A stretch of 64,000 nt of DNA from Rhodospirillaceae bacterium (GTDB taxonomy: Bacteria > Pseudomonadota > Alphaproteobacteria > Rhodospirillales > Casp-alpha2), in the NCBI GenBank assembly GCA_016845145.1, contig JAERTE010000018.1, forward strand, positions 162,794 through 226,793, read 5' to 3'. The notes under the pieces are model-generated. The model was not told where the DNA came from and ran no database searches. It saw only the letters and a list, made by a program, of their open reading frames with translations. The position numbers and the translations under genes were made by a program. Of this stretch, positions 46,684-55,267 are shown piece by piece. How positions within the stretch are numbered: position 1 is the stretch's first letter; the number at the start of each line of letters is the position of its first letter.

Positions 46684-48253
46684 CCTTGCGCGGATCGGAG
46701 CCGCCGGTCAGGACACCGTTCTCGCGGTCGATGTAAATTGCCTGGCTGCCGCCGATGGGTTTGGCCGGCGCGGAGCGTTTGTGACCCAGTTTCTCCAGCC
46801 CGGCGATGACGTCGGCGGGGACGGTACCTTCCATCTGCACGCCGGCTTCGCCCGGTTCGGGGAAGATGCGCGGTGCGTCCTGGGCTTCTTGGATATCCAT
46901 GCCGTAGTCGAAAAAGCGGGTCAGGAAATGCATGTGTCCGAAAGCCTGGTAGTGACCGCCCATGACGCCGAACGACATCACCGTGCGGCCGTCCTTGGTG
47001 ACCATGCCGGGGATGATGGTGTGCATGGGGCGTTTGCCCGGCGCGATGCAGTTCGGGTGGCCGGGCTCAATCACAAAGCCCTGTGCGCGATTGGTGAACA
47101 CGACGCCCGATTTCGGCGCCATCAGCCCGGCGCCGAAGTTATGGAATAACGTGTTGATAAAGCTGCAGGAATTACGGTCCTTATCGACCACGGTGATGTA
47201 GACCGTACTTTCGTTGTTGGGCAGTGACGGTTTCGGTAGGTCTGTCAGCGCGCGGTCCGGGTCGATGGCGGCGCGCAACTCATCGGCGTGGGCAGCTGAC
47301 AACATGGCGTCGACCGGCACGTCCGCTTGCGTCGGGTCGGCGACATAGAACGCGCGGTCCTGGTAGGCCAGGCGACCGGCTTCGATTTCATGGTGCAGGC
47401 GCTCGACCGAGCCCGGATCGTTGTCGGTATTGAAGCCCGACGCGATGTTCAAGAGCTGCAGCGCGATGACGCCCTGACCGTTCGGCGGGCATTCCCAAAC
47501 CTTATGCCCACGGAACTCGGTCGAAATCGGCGTCACGTAATCGCCCTTGGCGGCGGCGAAATCGTCCATGGTGTGCAAGCCGCCCAAGGATTGCAGGTAG
47601 GTTACCATGTCTTCGGCCAACTCGCCCGCATAGAAGGCATCGCGGCCGTGGCGCGCGATGGTGTCCAGGGTGTTGGCCAGTTCGGGCTGACGGTGCATTT
47701 CACCGACGGTGGGCGTGCGGCCGCCGGGCATGAAAACGCGTTTCAGGTTTTCGTCCTTGGAGATCATGCCGACCTGGGAGGCGAAATCGACGCTGACGCG
47801 GCTTGAGACGGGATAGCCGCCCCGGGCGTAATCGATGGCCGGTTGGAGGAGTTCACGCATGCTCATGGTGCCGTGGTCTTGGTGCAGTTGCACCCAGGCG
47901 TCCACGGCGCCGGGAATGACGCAGGCGTGCGGCGATTGCTGTTCGAATTCGGTGATGCCTTTATCGAGATACCATTCCGCTGTCGCCGCCATGGGTGCCT
48001 TGCCGGAACCGTTAAACGCGATGATGTCGTCGGAGCCGCCTTTCGAATAAAGGCAGAAGTTGTCACCCCCGATGCCGGTGGATTCGGGCTCGACCACGCA
48101 TTGCACGGCGCAGGCGGCAATGGCGGCGTCCATGGCGTTGCCGCCGCGGCGCAGGATGTCGATGGCGGTGGCGGTCGAAAGCGTGTGCGACGTTGCGGCC
48201 ATGCCGTTGACGCCGTGGGCGGGAGAGCGGCCGGGAAGTTCGAGGTTGCGCAT
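46661..48253 (-). CDS. Gamma-glutamyltranspeptidase family hydrolase 2
   Basis: 530 residues, paralogous to the neighbouring enzyme but clearly divergent. The family N-terminus GMAATSHTLSTATAIDILRRGGNAMDAAIAA and the probable nucleophile Thr in NNESTVYITVVDKDRNS are present. No signal peptide. It lies 43 bases behind the GntR gene, in one operon gntR-ggt2-ggt1. The two may form a hetero-oligomer or act on different substrates; oxamate amidohydrolase and acylases belong to the same superfamily, so transpeptidation need not be its role. Confidence 0.9.
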   Translation of the reverse strand: MRNLELPGRSPAHGVNGMAATSHTLSTATAIDILRRGGNAMDAAIAACAVQCVVEPESTGIGGDNFCLYSKGGSDDIIAFNGSGKAPMAATAEWYLDKGITEFEQQSPHACVIPGAVDAWVQLHQDHGTMSMRELLQPAIDYARGGYPVSSRVSVDFASQVGMISKDENLKRVFMPGGRTPTVGEMHRQPELANTLDTIARHGRDAFYAGELAEDMVTYLQSLGGLHTMDDFAAAKGDYVTPISTEFRGHKVWECPPNGQGVIALQLLNIASGFNTDNDPGSVERLHHEIEAGRLAYQDRAFYVADPTQADVPVDAMLSAAHADELRAAIDPDRALTDLPKPSLPNNESTVYITVVDKDRNSCSFINTLFHNFGAGLMAPKSGVVFTNRAQGFVIEPGHPNCIAPGKRPMHTIIPGMVTKDGRTVMSFGVMGGHYQAFGHMHFLTRFFDYGMDIQEAQDAPRIFPEPGEAGVQMEGTVPADVIAGLEKLGHKRSAPAKPIGGSQAIYIDRENGVLTGGSDPRKDGSAMGY

Positions 48254-48296
48254 AGTTTATGGATCTTTCAGTTGGTTCGTATGTTCACAGTCCGTG

Positions 48297-49118
48297 TCAG
48301 TCCATGACCGACCACGTGCGTTCATCGCCGTTGGATATGCGGGTTAGTAAGCTTCGATACTGGTATTGGTCGGGCCGGTAAAGACCAACGATGTATTCGA
48401 TCACTCGGTCGTTTGCATCTTCAACGATACGACTGACGCGCAACAGTGGCGAGGCCGGTTTGACGCCGAGCGCGTCGGCGGCCTCGGCGGTGGCCAGAGT
48501 CGCGGTGATGGTTTGATCGGCCGTGCCAACAATGACTCCGGTATCTTCAAGCAGCGTCAAGACGGCTTTGGACGCCAAATCGCGTTCGTCGAATTTGCGC
48601 CCCAGCTCAGCCGGGACATACGTGGTCAGGAAAGAAAACGGCGTGCCGTCCAGATAGCGGATCCGGACCGAGCGCTGAACTTCGGTGCCGGCATCGATGC
48701 GGAACCGCCGGGCAATTTCCTCGGTCGCGGGCTCGTATTCGCATTCCGCCACCAGTCCGGTGGCATGCGGATTGGCCGATGAGAAATAGTCGAACAAGCC
48801 CTGCACGTCGACCCGGAGGGGGGATGCTGAGGGCTGGTATGTGACGCGCGAGCCCTGGCCGCGCCGTCTGACGCACAGCCCCTCGGCGGCAATCTCATTA
48901 AGCGCGCGTTTCGCGGTAATGCGCGAAACGTCGAATATTTTCGACACCTCGTGTTCGCTCGGCAGATAGCTGCCGTCCGGGTATTTGCCGTTCAGGATGT
49001 TGTTTCGAATGGTCAGGTAGATATGCTGGTAAAGCGGCGACTGCGGTCGATTGCCGGGGGACGCTTCGTGCTCATTCCGTACTATTGTTTCCGCAGCGTT
49101 TTGCACGTCAACCCCCAT
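48297..49118 (-). CDS. GntR-family regulator (HutC subfamily, UTRA domain)
   Basis: 273 residues: an N-terminal winged helix (LYQHIYLTIRNNILNGKYPDGSYLPSEHEVSKIFDVSRITAKRALNEIAAEG) and a UTRA ligand-binding domain (VQRSVRIRYLDGTPFSFLTTYVPAELG). It probably represses both its own operon with the two GGT-like genes and the divergent transport/decarboxylase operon, acting at the palindromes just upstream, with release by a pathway metabolite. Confidence 0.93.
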   Translation of the reverse strand: MGVDVQNAAETIVRNEHEASPGNRPQSPLYQHIYLTIRNNILNGKYPDGSYLPSEHEVSKIFDVSRITAKRALNEIAAEGLCVRRRGQGSRVTYQPSASPLRVDVQGLFDYFSSANPHATGLVAECEYEPATEEIARRFRIDAGTEVQRSVRIRYLDGTPFSFLTTYVPAELGRKFDERDLASKAVLTLLEDTGVIVGTADQTITATLATAEAADALGVKPASPLLRVSRIVEDANDRVIEYIVGLYRPDQYQYRSLLTRISNGDERTWSVMD

Positions 49119-49134
49119 AAACTAAAACGATTAA

Positions 49135-49186
49135 ATGGTATAGTTTCTATATCTTGTTTGCAATAATGATATAGTTTACATATCAT
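49135..49186. promoter_or_regulatory. Tandem palindromic operators between gntR and the binding-protein gene
   Basis: Perfect dyad ATGATAT-N7-ATATCAT at 49166-49186 and an imperfect copy ATGGTAT-N7-ATATCTT at 49135-49155. Both spacers begin AGTTT. The copies start 31 bases apart, close to three helical turns. Size and location fit a HutC-type operator covering both divergent promoters. Confidence 0.75.
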
Positions 49187-49237
49187 TTCCTGAATGAAAA
49201 ACGCCATCAACGGTCACGAACCTAGGGAGGATCGACC

Positions 49238-50206
49238 ATGAAATTCCAAAAACTTACCATCACGGCGGCTGCTGCTTTTGCGGCGGTCAGTTTTTCTGCG
49301 GCGCCGGCTGCTGCTGCACCTAAGATTCCATGCTCCACGGCTAAACTGATCGTGCCGTGGAAGGCTGGCGGCGGCACGCACGTGCTGTTCTCGATCTTCG
49401 AGAAAACCATTGCCAGCATGGATGTTTCGCCGAAGCTGAAAGTCGTCACCGTACCTGGACAGGGCGGTAACAAGGGGGCCAAGGAAGCCGCCAAGGCCAA
49501 GGCCGACGGTTGCACGCTGTTCGCTATTCACCAGAGCGCTTTCACCAGCTACTTCAATGGCCGCATCAAGTTCCACTACGATAAGTTCGATCCGGTGGCC
49601 TTGCTGACCGACACGCCGGACATCATTGGTGCTTCGGCCAAGGCACCGTGGAACAATTACGCGGACTTCCAAAAAGCTGTCCTCGCCGCGCCCGGTACGG
49701 TGCCGACGGGGGCCACCTTCGGCTCCACCAGCCAATTCACCTGGCTGCGTCTGGAGCAGAAAACCGGCATGAAGTTCAAGTTCGTGCCCTTCGATGGCAC
49801 CCGCCAACGCATGACCGCGCTGCTCTCCGGCGCCATCACGCTGGGCGGCCTGAATGTGGCGTCCGGCCGTAAATATATCGAATCCGGTGAGCTTAAGGCC
49901 TTTGCAATCGCCGCCGACAAGCGCGACCCGGCATTGCCCAATTTGCCGACGCTGAAGGAACTGGGTGTTGATCTGTCGTTCTCCATCAAGCGCGGTATCG
50001 TCGCGCCGAAGGGCACGCCAGCCGCCGTCGTCGACCACTGGGCGCAAGTCTTGAAGAAAGCGGCCGAAGACGCTGGCCTGAAAAAGCAGATGGTTGCCAA
50101 GGGCACGGGTGTCAACTGGGTTGGTCCGAAGGACTTCCAGGCCTGGATCGACAAATCCCACGGCGAGTTCAAGGTCATCGCCGACGCCATGGGGTGGGGC
50201 AAATAG
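49238..50206 (+). CDS. Tripartite tricarboxylate-type transporter, substrate-binding protein (TctC/Bug)
   Basis: 322-residue periplasmic binding protein: signal peptide (ITAAAAFAAVSFSAAPAAAA), then the Bug/TctC pattern (LIVPWKAGGGTHVLFSIFEK, VTVPGQGGNKGAKEAAKAKADGCTLF, MTALLSGAITLGGLN). It collects an unknown, probably carboxylate-bearing, solute for the TctAB membrane pair downstream. The ATG follows AGGGAGG. The first gene of the plus-strand operon. Confidence 0.92.
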   Translation: MKFQKLTITAAAAFAAVSFSAAPAAAAPKIPCSTAKLIVPWKAGGGTHVLFSIFEKTIASMDVSPKLKVVTVPGQGGNKGAKEAAKAKADGCTLFAIHQSAFTSYFNGRIKFHYDKFDPVALLTDTPDIIGASAKAPWNNYADFQKAVLAAPGTVPTGATFGSTSQFTWLRLEQKTGMKFKFVPFDGTRQRMTALLSGAITLGGLNVASGRKYIESGELKAFAIAADKRDPALPNLPTLKELGVDLSFSIKRGIVAPKGTPAAVVDHWAQVLKKAAEDAGLKKQMVAKGTGVNWVGPKDFQAWIDKSHGEFKVIADAMGWGK

Positions 50207-50237
50207 GTCGTTAATACCGATCCACTTCACTATAATT

Positions 50238-50272
50238 CATGGGCCCGGACCCGGTAGTGTTCCGGGCCCATG
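50238..50272 (+). promoter_or_regulatory. Stable intercistronic hairpin between tctC and tctB
   Basis: A perfect 12-bp stem CATGGGCCCGGA/TCCGGGCCCATG with an 11-base loop and no T-run. Such hairpins often protect the upstream message, allowing the binding protein to be made in excess over the membrane subunits. It could also act as an attenuator. Confidence 0.7.
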
Positions 50273-50307
50273 TCGTCTGCGGGTAATCGTTTAGGGAGGA
50301 AAACGTC

Positions 50308-50811
50308 ATGGCGCGCTTCAACCGTGACACCATTGTCGCCATCTTCTTGCTGATGTTTTGCGGCGTATTCATCTGGGCGACGTTTGATATCCGCACGCCG
50401 GATTACGGTGTGCTCATGCCGTCCACCTGGCCGCGCGTTATTTTGGCCGTCCTGACGGTGCTGAGTTTCATTTATCTTATACAATCCATCAAAGCCGGCC
50501 CCGACGAGACAGAGCTGGCGCCCGGGCGGGAGCCCGGCAACATCGGAATTCTGAAATATTGGCGGAATCCGATCCTGTGTTTCATTATGTTTTTCCTTTT
50601 CCTGCTGACCTTGCCTGTGCTTGGCATGTTGATCGGCGGCGTTTCCTTTGTGTTTTTGCTGATGTGCCTGTTGGGCGGCTGGGGGCCTAGGCAACTGGTG
50701 CTCCATGCCGTGATCGCTTTGTGTTCCGTCGGCCTCATGTGGAGCCTGTTTACATTCGGCCTTGAGGTCATGCTCCCCGAAGGCGTCATCTACAATCCGT
50801 ACGCGCTGTGA
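50308..50811 (+). CDS. TctB-type small membrane subunit
   Basis: 167 residues with four membrane helices, the usual TctB layout (TIVAIFLLMFCGVFIWATFDI; ILCFIMFFLFLLTLPVLGMLIGG). The ATG follows GGGAGG. It works with TctA and the TctC-like protein as a secondary transporter driven by an ion gradient. Confidence 0.88.
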   Translation: MARFNRDTIVAIFLLMFCGVFIWATFDIRTPDYGVLMPSTWPRVILAVLTVLSFIYLIQSIKAGPDETELAPGREPGNIGILKYWRNPILCFIMFFLFLLTLPVLGMLIGGVSFVFLLMCLLGGWGPRQLVLHAVIALCSVGLMWSLFTFGLEVMLPEGVIYNPYAL

Positions 50812-50821
50812 GGCCAGGAAC

Positions 50822-52525
50822 ATGATCGAATATCTTTCTGACGCGTTTAATCATTTCTCGCTCGCCCTGCAGGGGTTGTGGATCTGGAAGACCATGCTGC
50901 TGATGGCGGTAGGCGTGGCGGGGGGGCTGATTGCCGGCGCCATTCCGGGGTTCACGATCGCCATGGCGGTGGTGTTGACCTTGCCGTTCACCTTTTCCAT
51001 GCCGCCCGAACAGGGCGTGGCGACTATGGTCAGCGTTATGGTCGGCGGCTTGTCCGGCGGTTTGATGGCTGGAATTCTCACAGGCATTCCGGGCACGCCG
51101 TCTTCCGTGGCGACCACCTTCGACGGTTTTCCCATGGCACGAGGCGGCAATCCGGGACTGGCGCTTGGGCTTGGCGTCTGGTCGTCGTTTTTCGGCGGTA
51201 TCTTCAGCGCCATCTGCCTGATGACCCTGGCGCCGCAGTTGGCACGCGTCGGGCTCGAATTTCAGCCTTGGGATTTCTTCATGCTGGTGATGTTCGCACT
51301 GACGATTACCGCCAGCTTGGCGGGCAAGCATCTGGTCAAGGGGTTGATTGCGGGCGCCATGGGGCTGTTGGTTCGTACCGTCGGCGAGGATGACGCGGCG
51401 GGTATGGCGCGTTTCGATTTTGGCACCGAAATTTTGCTGTCTGGGTTCGATTTCATTGCTGTGCTGATCGGCCTGTTCGCCTTCTCGCAGCTCCTCAGCG
51501 ATGTGCGCAACCCCGAAGCAGCCCGCCAGTCTTTGTCCGAGCAAGGGACCGTCCGCGCCAAGATTGATCACCTCGGCGCGCTACGGGAAATTGCCAAGCG
51601 GTGGATCGTGGTTGTGCGCTCCGCCACCATTGGCGTCTTTACCGGCATTCTACCGGGCGCCGGCGGCTCGGTCGCGAATATTCTGGCCTACGATCAAGCC
51701 AAGAAGGCATCCAAGGAACCGGAAAAATTTGGTACCGGCACGCCCGAAGGAATCATAGCGCCGGAAAGCTCAAACAATGCCGTCGAGGGTGGGGCGCTGA
51801 TTACGCTTATCGGCCTCGGTATTCCCGGAGACGTAACGGCGGCGGTGATGCTGGGGGCGCTCTTGATCCACGACGTGGTGCCGAGCCCAACCTTCATTGC
51901 TGATGAGCCGGTGTTGGTCTATTCAATCTTCACGGCCTTCTTTATCGCGACGTTCATGATGATCTTTCTTCAGTCATTCATGCTGCGGGCATTCGTATTG
52001 GTAACCCGCATTCGCATGTACATGATGGCCAGCGTCATCTTGGGCTTTTGCGGCATTGGCGTGTTCGCACTTAACAACGTGACTTTCGATCTCTGGAGCC
52101 TCTTGTGGTTCGGTATTCTGGGTTTCGTCATGCGTCAGTTCGGGTTTCCGCTGGCGCCGATGATTCTGGGCGTGGTGCTTGGCAATATCGCCGAACTCAA
52201 TCTGGCCCGCGCGTTGGCTATCACGCCGGATTTGACGCCGTTCGTGACCCGGCCCTGGTCTTTGTTTTTCTTGATTGTCGCTCTCTTTTCGGCGGTGTTC
52301 CCGCTATTCCAAAAACACCGGGGGCGCAAAATCTGGACGCTGTTCTACCTGCCGTTTGCGTGTTTCGCGGCTGCCATTCCCCTTTACATGATGGGCGGCG
52401 TGCCAAGGCCGATAATCGCGACGCTGGTCATCGCTTTTGGTGCCTGGACGCTGTTCAAGCGCTGGAAAAGCGGTTGGGAACTGGACGCGTCGCTGGCGGC
52501 CGAGCCCCAATACAGCGAAGGCTAA
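50822..52525 (+). CDS. TctA-type large membrane subunit
   Basis: 567 residues, about 11-12 helices; GLIAGAIPGFTIAMAVVLTLPFTFSMPPEQGVATM and TGILPGAGGSVANILAYDQAKKASKEPEKFGTGTPEGIIAPESSNNAVEGGAL are the two TctA family blocks. I chose the ATG ten bases behind tctB; the track start is inside that gene. Related transporters carry citrate, aromatic acids or sulfonates such as sulfolactate, so the substrate is open. Confidence 0.94.
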   Translation: MIEYLSDAFNHFSLALQGLWIWKTMLLMAVGVAGGLIAGAIPGFTIAMAVVLTLPFTFSMPPEQGVATMVSVMVGGLSGGLMAGILTGIPGTPSSVATTFDGFPMARGGNPGLALGLGVWSSFFGGIFSAICLMTLAPQLARVGLEFQPWDFFMLVMFALTITASLAGKHLVKGLIAGAMGLLVRTVGEDDAAGMARFDFGTEILLSGFDFIAVLIGLFAFSQLLSDVRNPEAARQSLSEQGTVRAKIDHLGALREIAKRWIVVVRSATIGVFTGILPGAGGSVANILAYDQAKKASKEPEKFGTGTPEGIIAPESSNNAVEGGALITLIGLGIPGDVTAAVMLGALLIHDVVPSPTFIADEPVLVYSIFTAFFIATFMMIFLQSFMLRAFVLVTRIRMYMMASVILGFCGIGVFALNNVTFDLWSLLWFGILGFVMRQFGFPLAPMILGVVLGNIAELNLARALAITPDLTPFVTRPWSLFFLIVALFSAVFPLFQKHRGRKIWTLFYLPFACFAAAIPLYMMGGVPRPIIATLVIAFGAWTLFKRWKSGWELDASLAAEPQYSEG

Positions 52526-52611
52526 GAACGCGGTAGAGCGTCTTGTTCGTGAAGACGGCGCGTGATTTAGTCATGTCCGAAAAATGACGCCAACAAGGGG
52601 TGCAATCCGAC

Positions 52612-53121
52612 ATGGACTGGTGGAAAGATATCTATGACGCCTTGAAAGAGGCCGACGTTAAACAAGTCGTCTACGTGCCCGATGCAGGGCATGCCAAACT
52701 GATCGACGCCTGCATCGCCGATAACGATATCCGCGCCGTGCCGCTAACCACCGAGGAGGAGGGCATAGCCATCTTGGCTGGTGCCTGGTTGGGTGGCGAG
52801 CGGGGCGCGCTGTTGATGCAGTCTTCGGGCGTTGGTAACTGCATCAACATGATCGGTCTGATGCGCACATGCCGTTTCCCGCTGGCGACATTTGTCACCA
52901 TGCGCGGCCAGTGGCACGAGTTCAATCCGTGGCAGATGCCCATGGGGCGCGGCACGGAACCGGCGTTGCAAGCCATGGATGTGATGGTCGAGACGGTTGA
53001 AGACCCGGCGGACGTAGGCGCGCAGGCCCGCGCCATCCTGCATCGGGCGTTCGTGGGCCAACATGTGGGTGCGTTGTTGCTGCATCAGCGTTTGATGCCC
53101 GTTAAGACGTTTAAGGAGTAA
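52612..53121 (+). CDS. TPP-dependent decarboxylase, alpha (PYR-domain) subunit, ComD-like
   Basis: About 169 residues forming only the pyrimidine-binding half of a TPP enzyme. TTEEEGIAILAGAWLGGERGALLMQSSGVGNCINMI holds the TPP-activating Glu and strongly resembles sulfopyruvate/phosphonopyruvate decarboxylases. It needs the PP-domain subunit encoded next. A GTG four codons upstream is an alternative start. It lies 86 bases behind tctA. Likely reaction: decarboxylation of a 2-oxo acid to an aldehyde, to be oxidised by the aldehyde dehydrogenase downstream. Confidence 0.85.
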   Translation: MDWWKDIYDALKEADVKQVVYVPDAGHAKLIDACIADNDIRAVPLTTEEEGIAILAGAWLGGERGALLMQSSGVGNCINMIGLMRTCRFPLATFVTMRGQWHEFNPWQMPMGRGTEPALQAMDVMVETVEDPADVGAQARAILHRAFVGQHVGALLLHQRLMPVKTFKE

Positions 53122-53126
53122 TGGCC

Positions 53127-53738
53127 ATGAGCAATTTATCCAGGGCTGATGCCTTTCCCTTACACCGCCGCGATGTGGCCAAACAGATATTGGATGCCGG
53201 AGGTGACGATCTATTGATCATCACCGGGCTTGGCTCCACCAACTGGGATTTCACCGCCGCCGGCGATTGCGAGCGGATTTTTCCGCTGTGGGGTGCGATG
53301 GGTGGCGCCATTCCCATGGCACTCGGCTTGGCCATGGCGCGCCCAGATAAACGCGTGTTGGTCGCCACGGGAGATGCCGAAACGTTGATGGGGGTCGGTA
53401 GCCTCGCCACCGTGGCCGTGCAGGCGCCGGACAATCTGGCGATCGCGGTATTCGACAACGAACGCTACGGCGAAACCGGCATGCAGACGACAGCTACCGC
53501 CCACAAGGCGGATTTGGCGGCCATTGCACTGGGCAGCGGCATCCCCACCGCCCAAACGGTCACCGATCAGGCGGAGTTGGATACCGCCATGCCAGTGATT
53601 TTGTCGGCGCCGGGGCCATCGGTAACGGTGATAAAAATCCGCGCCGAACCTTTGCCGTTTGTATTGCCGCCGAAGGATGGCGCTTATCTGAAGGATCGTT
53701 TCCGGGTTGCGCTGTTGGGCGACGCGGGTATCGTCTGA
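53127..53738 (+). CDS. TPP-dependent decarboxylase, beta (PP-domain) subunit, ComE-like
   Basis: 203 residues: the diphosphate-binding half, with the Mg/TPP motif starting GDAETLMGVG and ending in DNERYG (in place of the usual GDG...N pattern, Ala stands where Gly is common). FPLWGAMGGAIPMALGLAMA is the ComE-like substrate-side segment. The ATG at 53127 has AAGGAG eight bases upstream; the ATG at 53121 is too near it. It forms an alpha-beta enzyme with the preceding protein. Confidence 0.87.
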   Translation: MSNLSRADAFPLHRRDVAKQILDAGGDDLLIITGLGSTNWDFTAAGDCERIFPLWGAMGGAIPMALGLAMARPDKRVLVATGDAETLMGVGSLATVAVQAPDNLAIAVFDNERYGETGMQTTATAHKADLAAIALGSGIPTAQTVTDQAELDTAMPVILSAPGPSVTVIKIRAEPLPFVLPPKDGAYLKDRFRVALLGDAGIV

Positions 53739-53772
53739 CCAAATTTGATTCGTATTTGCAGGGAGGGCCCCC

Positions 53773-55260
53773 ATGGCCGAGTTGGAAAAACTGGACATGT
53801 ACATCGGCGGAGAACGGGTAAAACCCGCCTCCGGTGAATATTTCGAAACCTTCAACCCCTATACCGGCCAGCCCTGGGCGCTGGTGGCACGCGGCGGTGA
53901 GCAAGACGCCGACCGCGCTGTGCAGGCCGCCAAGGCGGCTTTGGATGATCCCGAGTGGGCCGGTATCAACGCGACACAGCGCGGCGCGATGCTGCGGCGG
54001 TTGGGTGATATCCTGACGGCAAACGCCGAACGCCTGGGTAAGCTCGAAGTGCAGGACAACGGCAAACTGATCGCCGAGATGGGCATGCAGTGTCAGTATC
54101 TGCCGCAGTGGTACTACTATTTTGGCGGCTTGGTGGACAAGATTGAGGGCGCCGTGCTGCCCATCGATAAGCCCGACACCTTCACTTACACACGCTCCGA
54201 GCCGCTGGGTGTCTGTGTCATGATCACGCCCTGGAACTCGCCGTTGCTATTGTTGGCCTGGAAACTGGCGCCGGCGCTGGCGGCGGGCAATACGGTCGTT
54301 GTCAAACCGTCGGAGTTTACATCCGCGTCCACCTTGGCGTTTGCCGATATGGTGGAAGAGGCCGGATTCCCGAAAGGTGTTTTCAACGTCGTTACCGGCT
54401 TCGGCAAAGAGGCGGGCGAGCCCTTGGTCGTCCATCCGGATGTCGCCAAGATTGCGTTTACCGGCGGCGCCATGTCCGGCACGCATGTGTATCAGCAAGC
54501 GGCGGCGGGGCTAAAGAAAGTCAGTCTGGAGCTGGGTGGCAAGTCGCCGAACATCGTCTTCGACGACTGCAACATGGAGAATGCCGTCAAAGGGGCGATC
54601 TCCGGCATTTTTGCCGCCACCGGCCAGACCTGTATCGCGGGCTCGCGGTTGCTGGTGCAGGAATCGATCCACGATGAGTTCGTCGAAAAACTCGTGGATT
54701 TCGCCAAGACCGCCAAGATGGGCGACCCCATGTCAATGGATACCCAGGTGGGGCCAGTGACCACCCATCCGCAGTACGAGAAAATTCTCGGCTACATGGA
54801 TGTGGCGCGCGAGGACGGCGCGGAATGTCTGTTGGGCGGCGGCAAGGCCGAGCGTCCCGAATGCGGTGACGGCTGGTTCGTTGAGCCGACCGTGTTTGCC
54901 GGCGTCAACAACAAGATGCGCATTGCCCAAGAGGAGGTGTTCGGGCCGGTGCTCTCGATCATTCCGTTCAAGGACGACGACGAGGCCGTCAGTATCGCCA
55001 ACGATGTCATCTACGGTTTGGCATCAGGGGTCTGGACCGGAGACATCCGCCGCGCCATCGAAATCCCGAAACGCATCAAATCCGGTACGGTGTGGGTCAA
55101 CACCTACCGTGCAGTGAGCTACGTGGCGCCGTTCGGCGGCTACAAGCAATCGGGATTGGGGCGCGAAAGCGGCCAGCAGGCGATCCAAGAATACATGCAA
55201 ACCAAGACCGTCTGGATCTCGACCGCGACCGAGACGCCGAATCCGTTTGTGATGCGCTAA
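53773..55260 (+). CDS. Aldehyde dehydrogenase
   Basis: 495-residue NAD(P)-dependent aldehyde dehydrogenase: MITPWNSPLLLLAWKLAPALAAGNTVVVKPSE (cofactor region), catalytic Glu in LELGGKSPNIVF and catalytic Cys in FAATGQTCIAGSR. It lies 34 bases behind the decarboxylase beta gene and probably oxidises the aldehyde product; if the 2-oxo acid is sulfopyruvate, this would be sulfoacetaldehyde. That substrate is a hypothesis. It converges with the DUF3179 gene. Confidence 0.92.
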   Translation: MAELEKLDMYIGGERVKPASGEYFETFNPYTGQPWALVARGGEQDADRAVQAAKAALDDPEWAGINATQRGAMLRRLGDILTANAERLGKLEVQDNGKLIAEMGMQCQYLPQWYYYFGGLVDKIEGAVLPIDKPDTFTYTRSEPLGVCVMITPWNSPLLLLAWKLAPALAAGNTVVVKPSEFTSASTLAFADMVEEAGFPKGVFNVVTGFGKEAGEPLVVHPDVAKIAFTGGAMSGTHVYQQAAAGLKKVSLELGGKSPNIVFDDCNMENAVKGAISGIFAATGQTCIAGSRLLVQESIHDEFVEKLVDFAKTAKMGDPMSMDTQVGPVTTHPQYEKILGYMDVAREDGAECLLGGGKAERPECGDGWFVEPTVFAGVNNKMRIAQEEVFGPVLSIIPFKDDDEAVSIANDVIYGLASGVWTGDIRRAIEIPKRIKSGTVWVNTYRAVSYVAPFGGYKQSGLGRESGQQAIQEYMQTKTVWISTATETPNPFVMR

Positions 55261-55267
55261 CGGAGTA

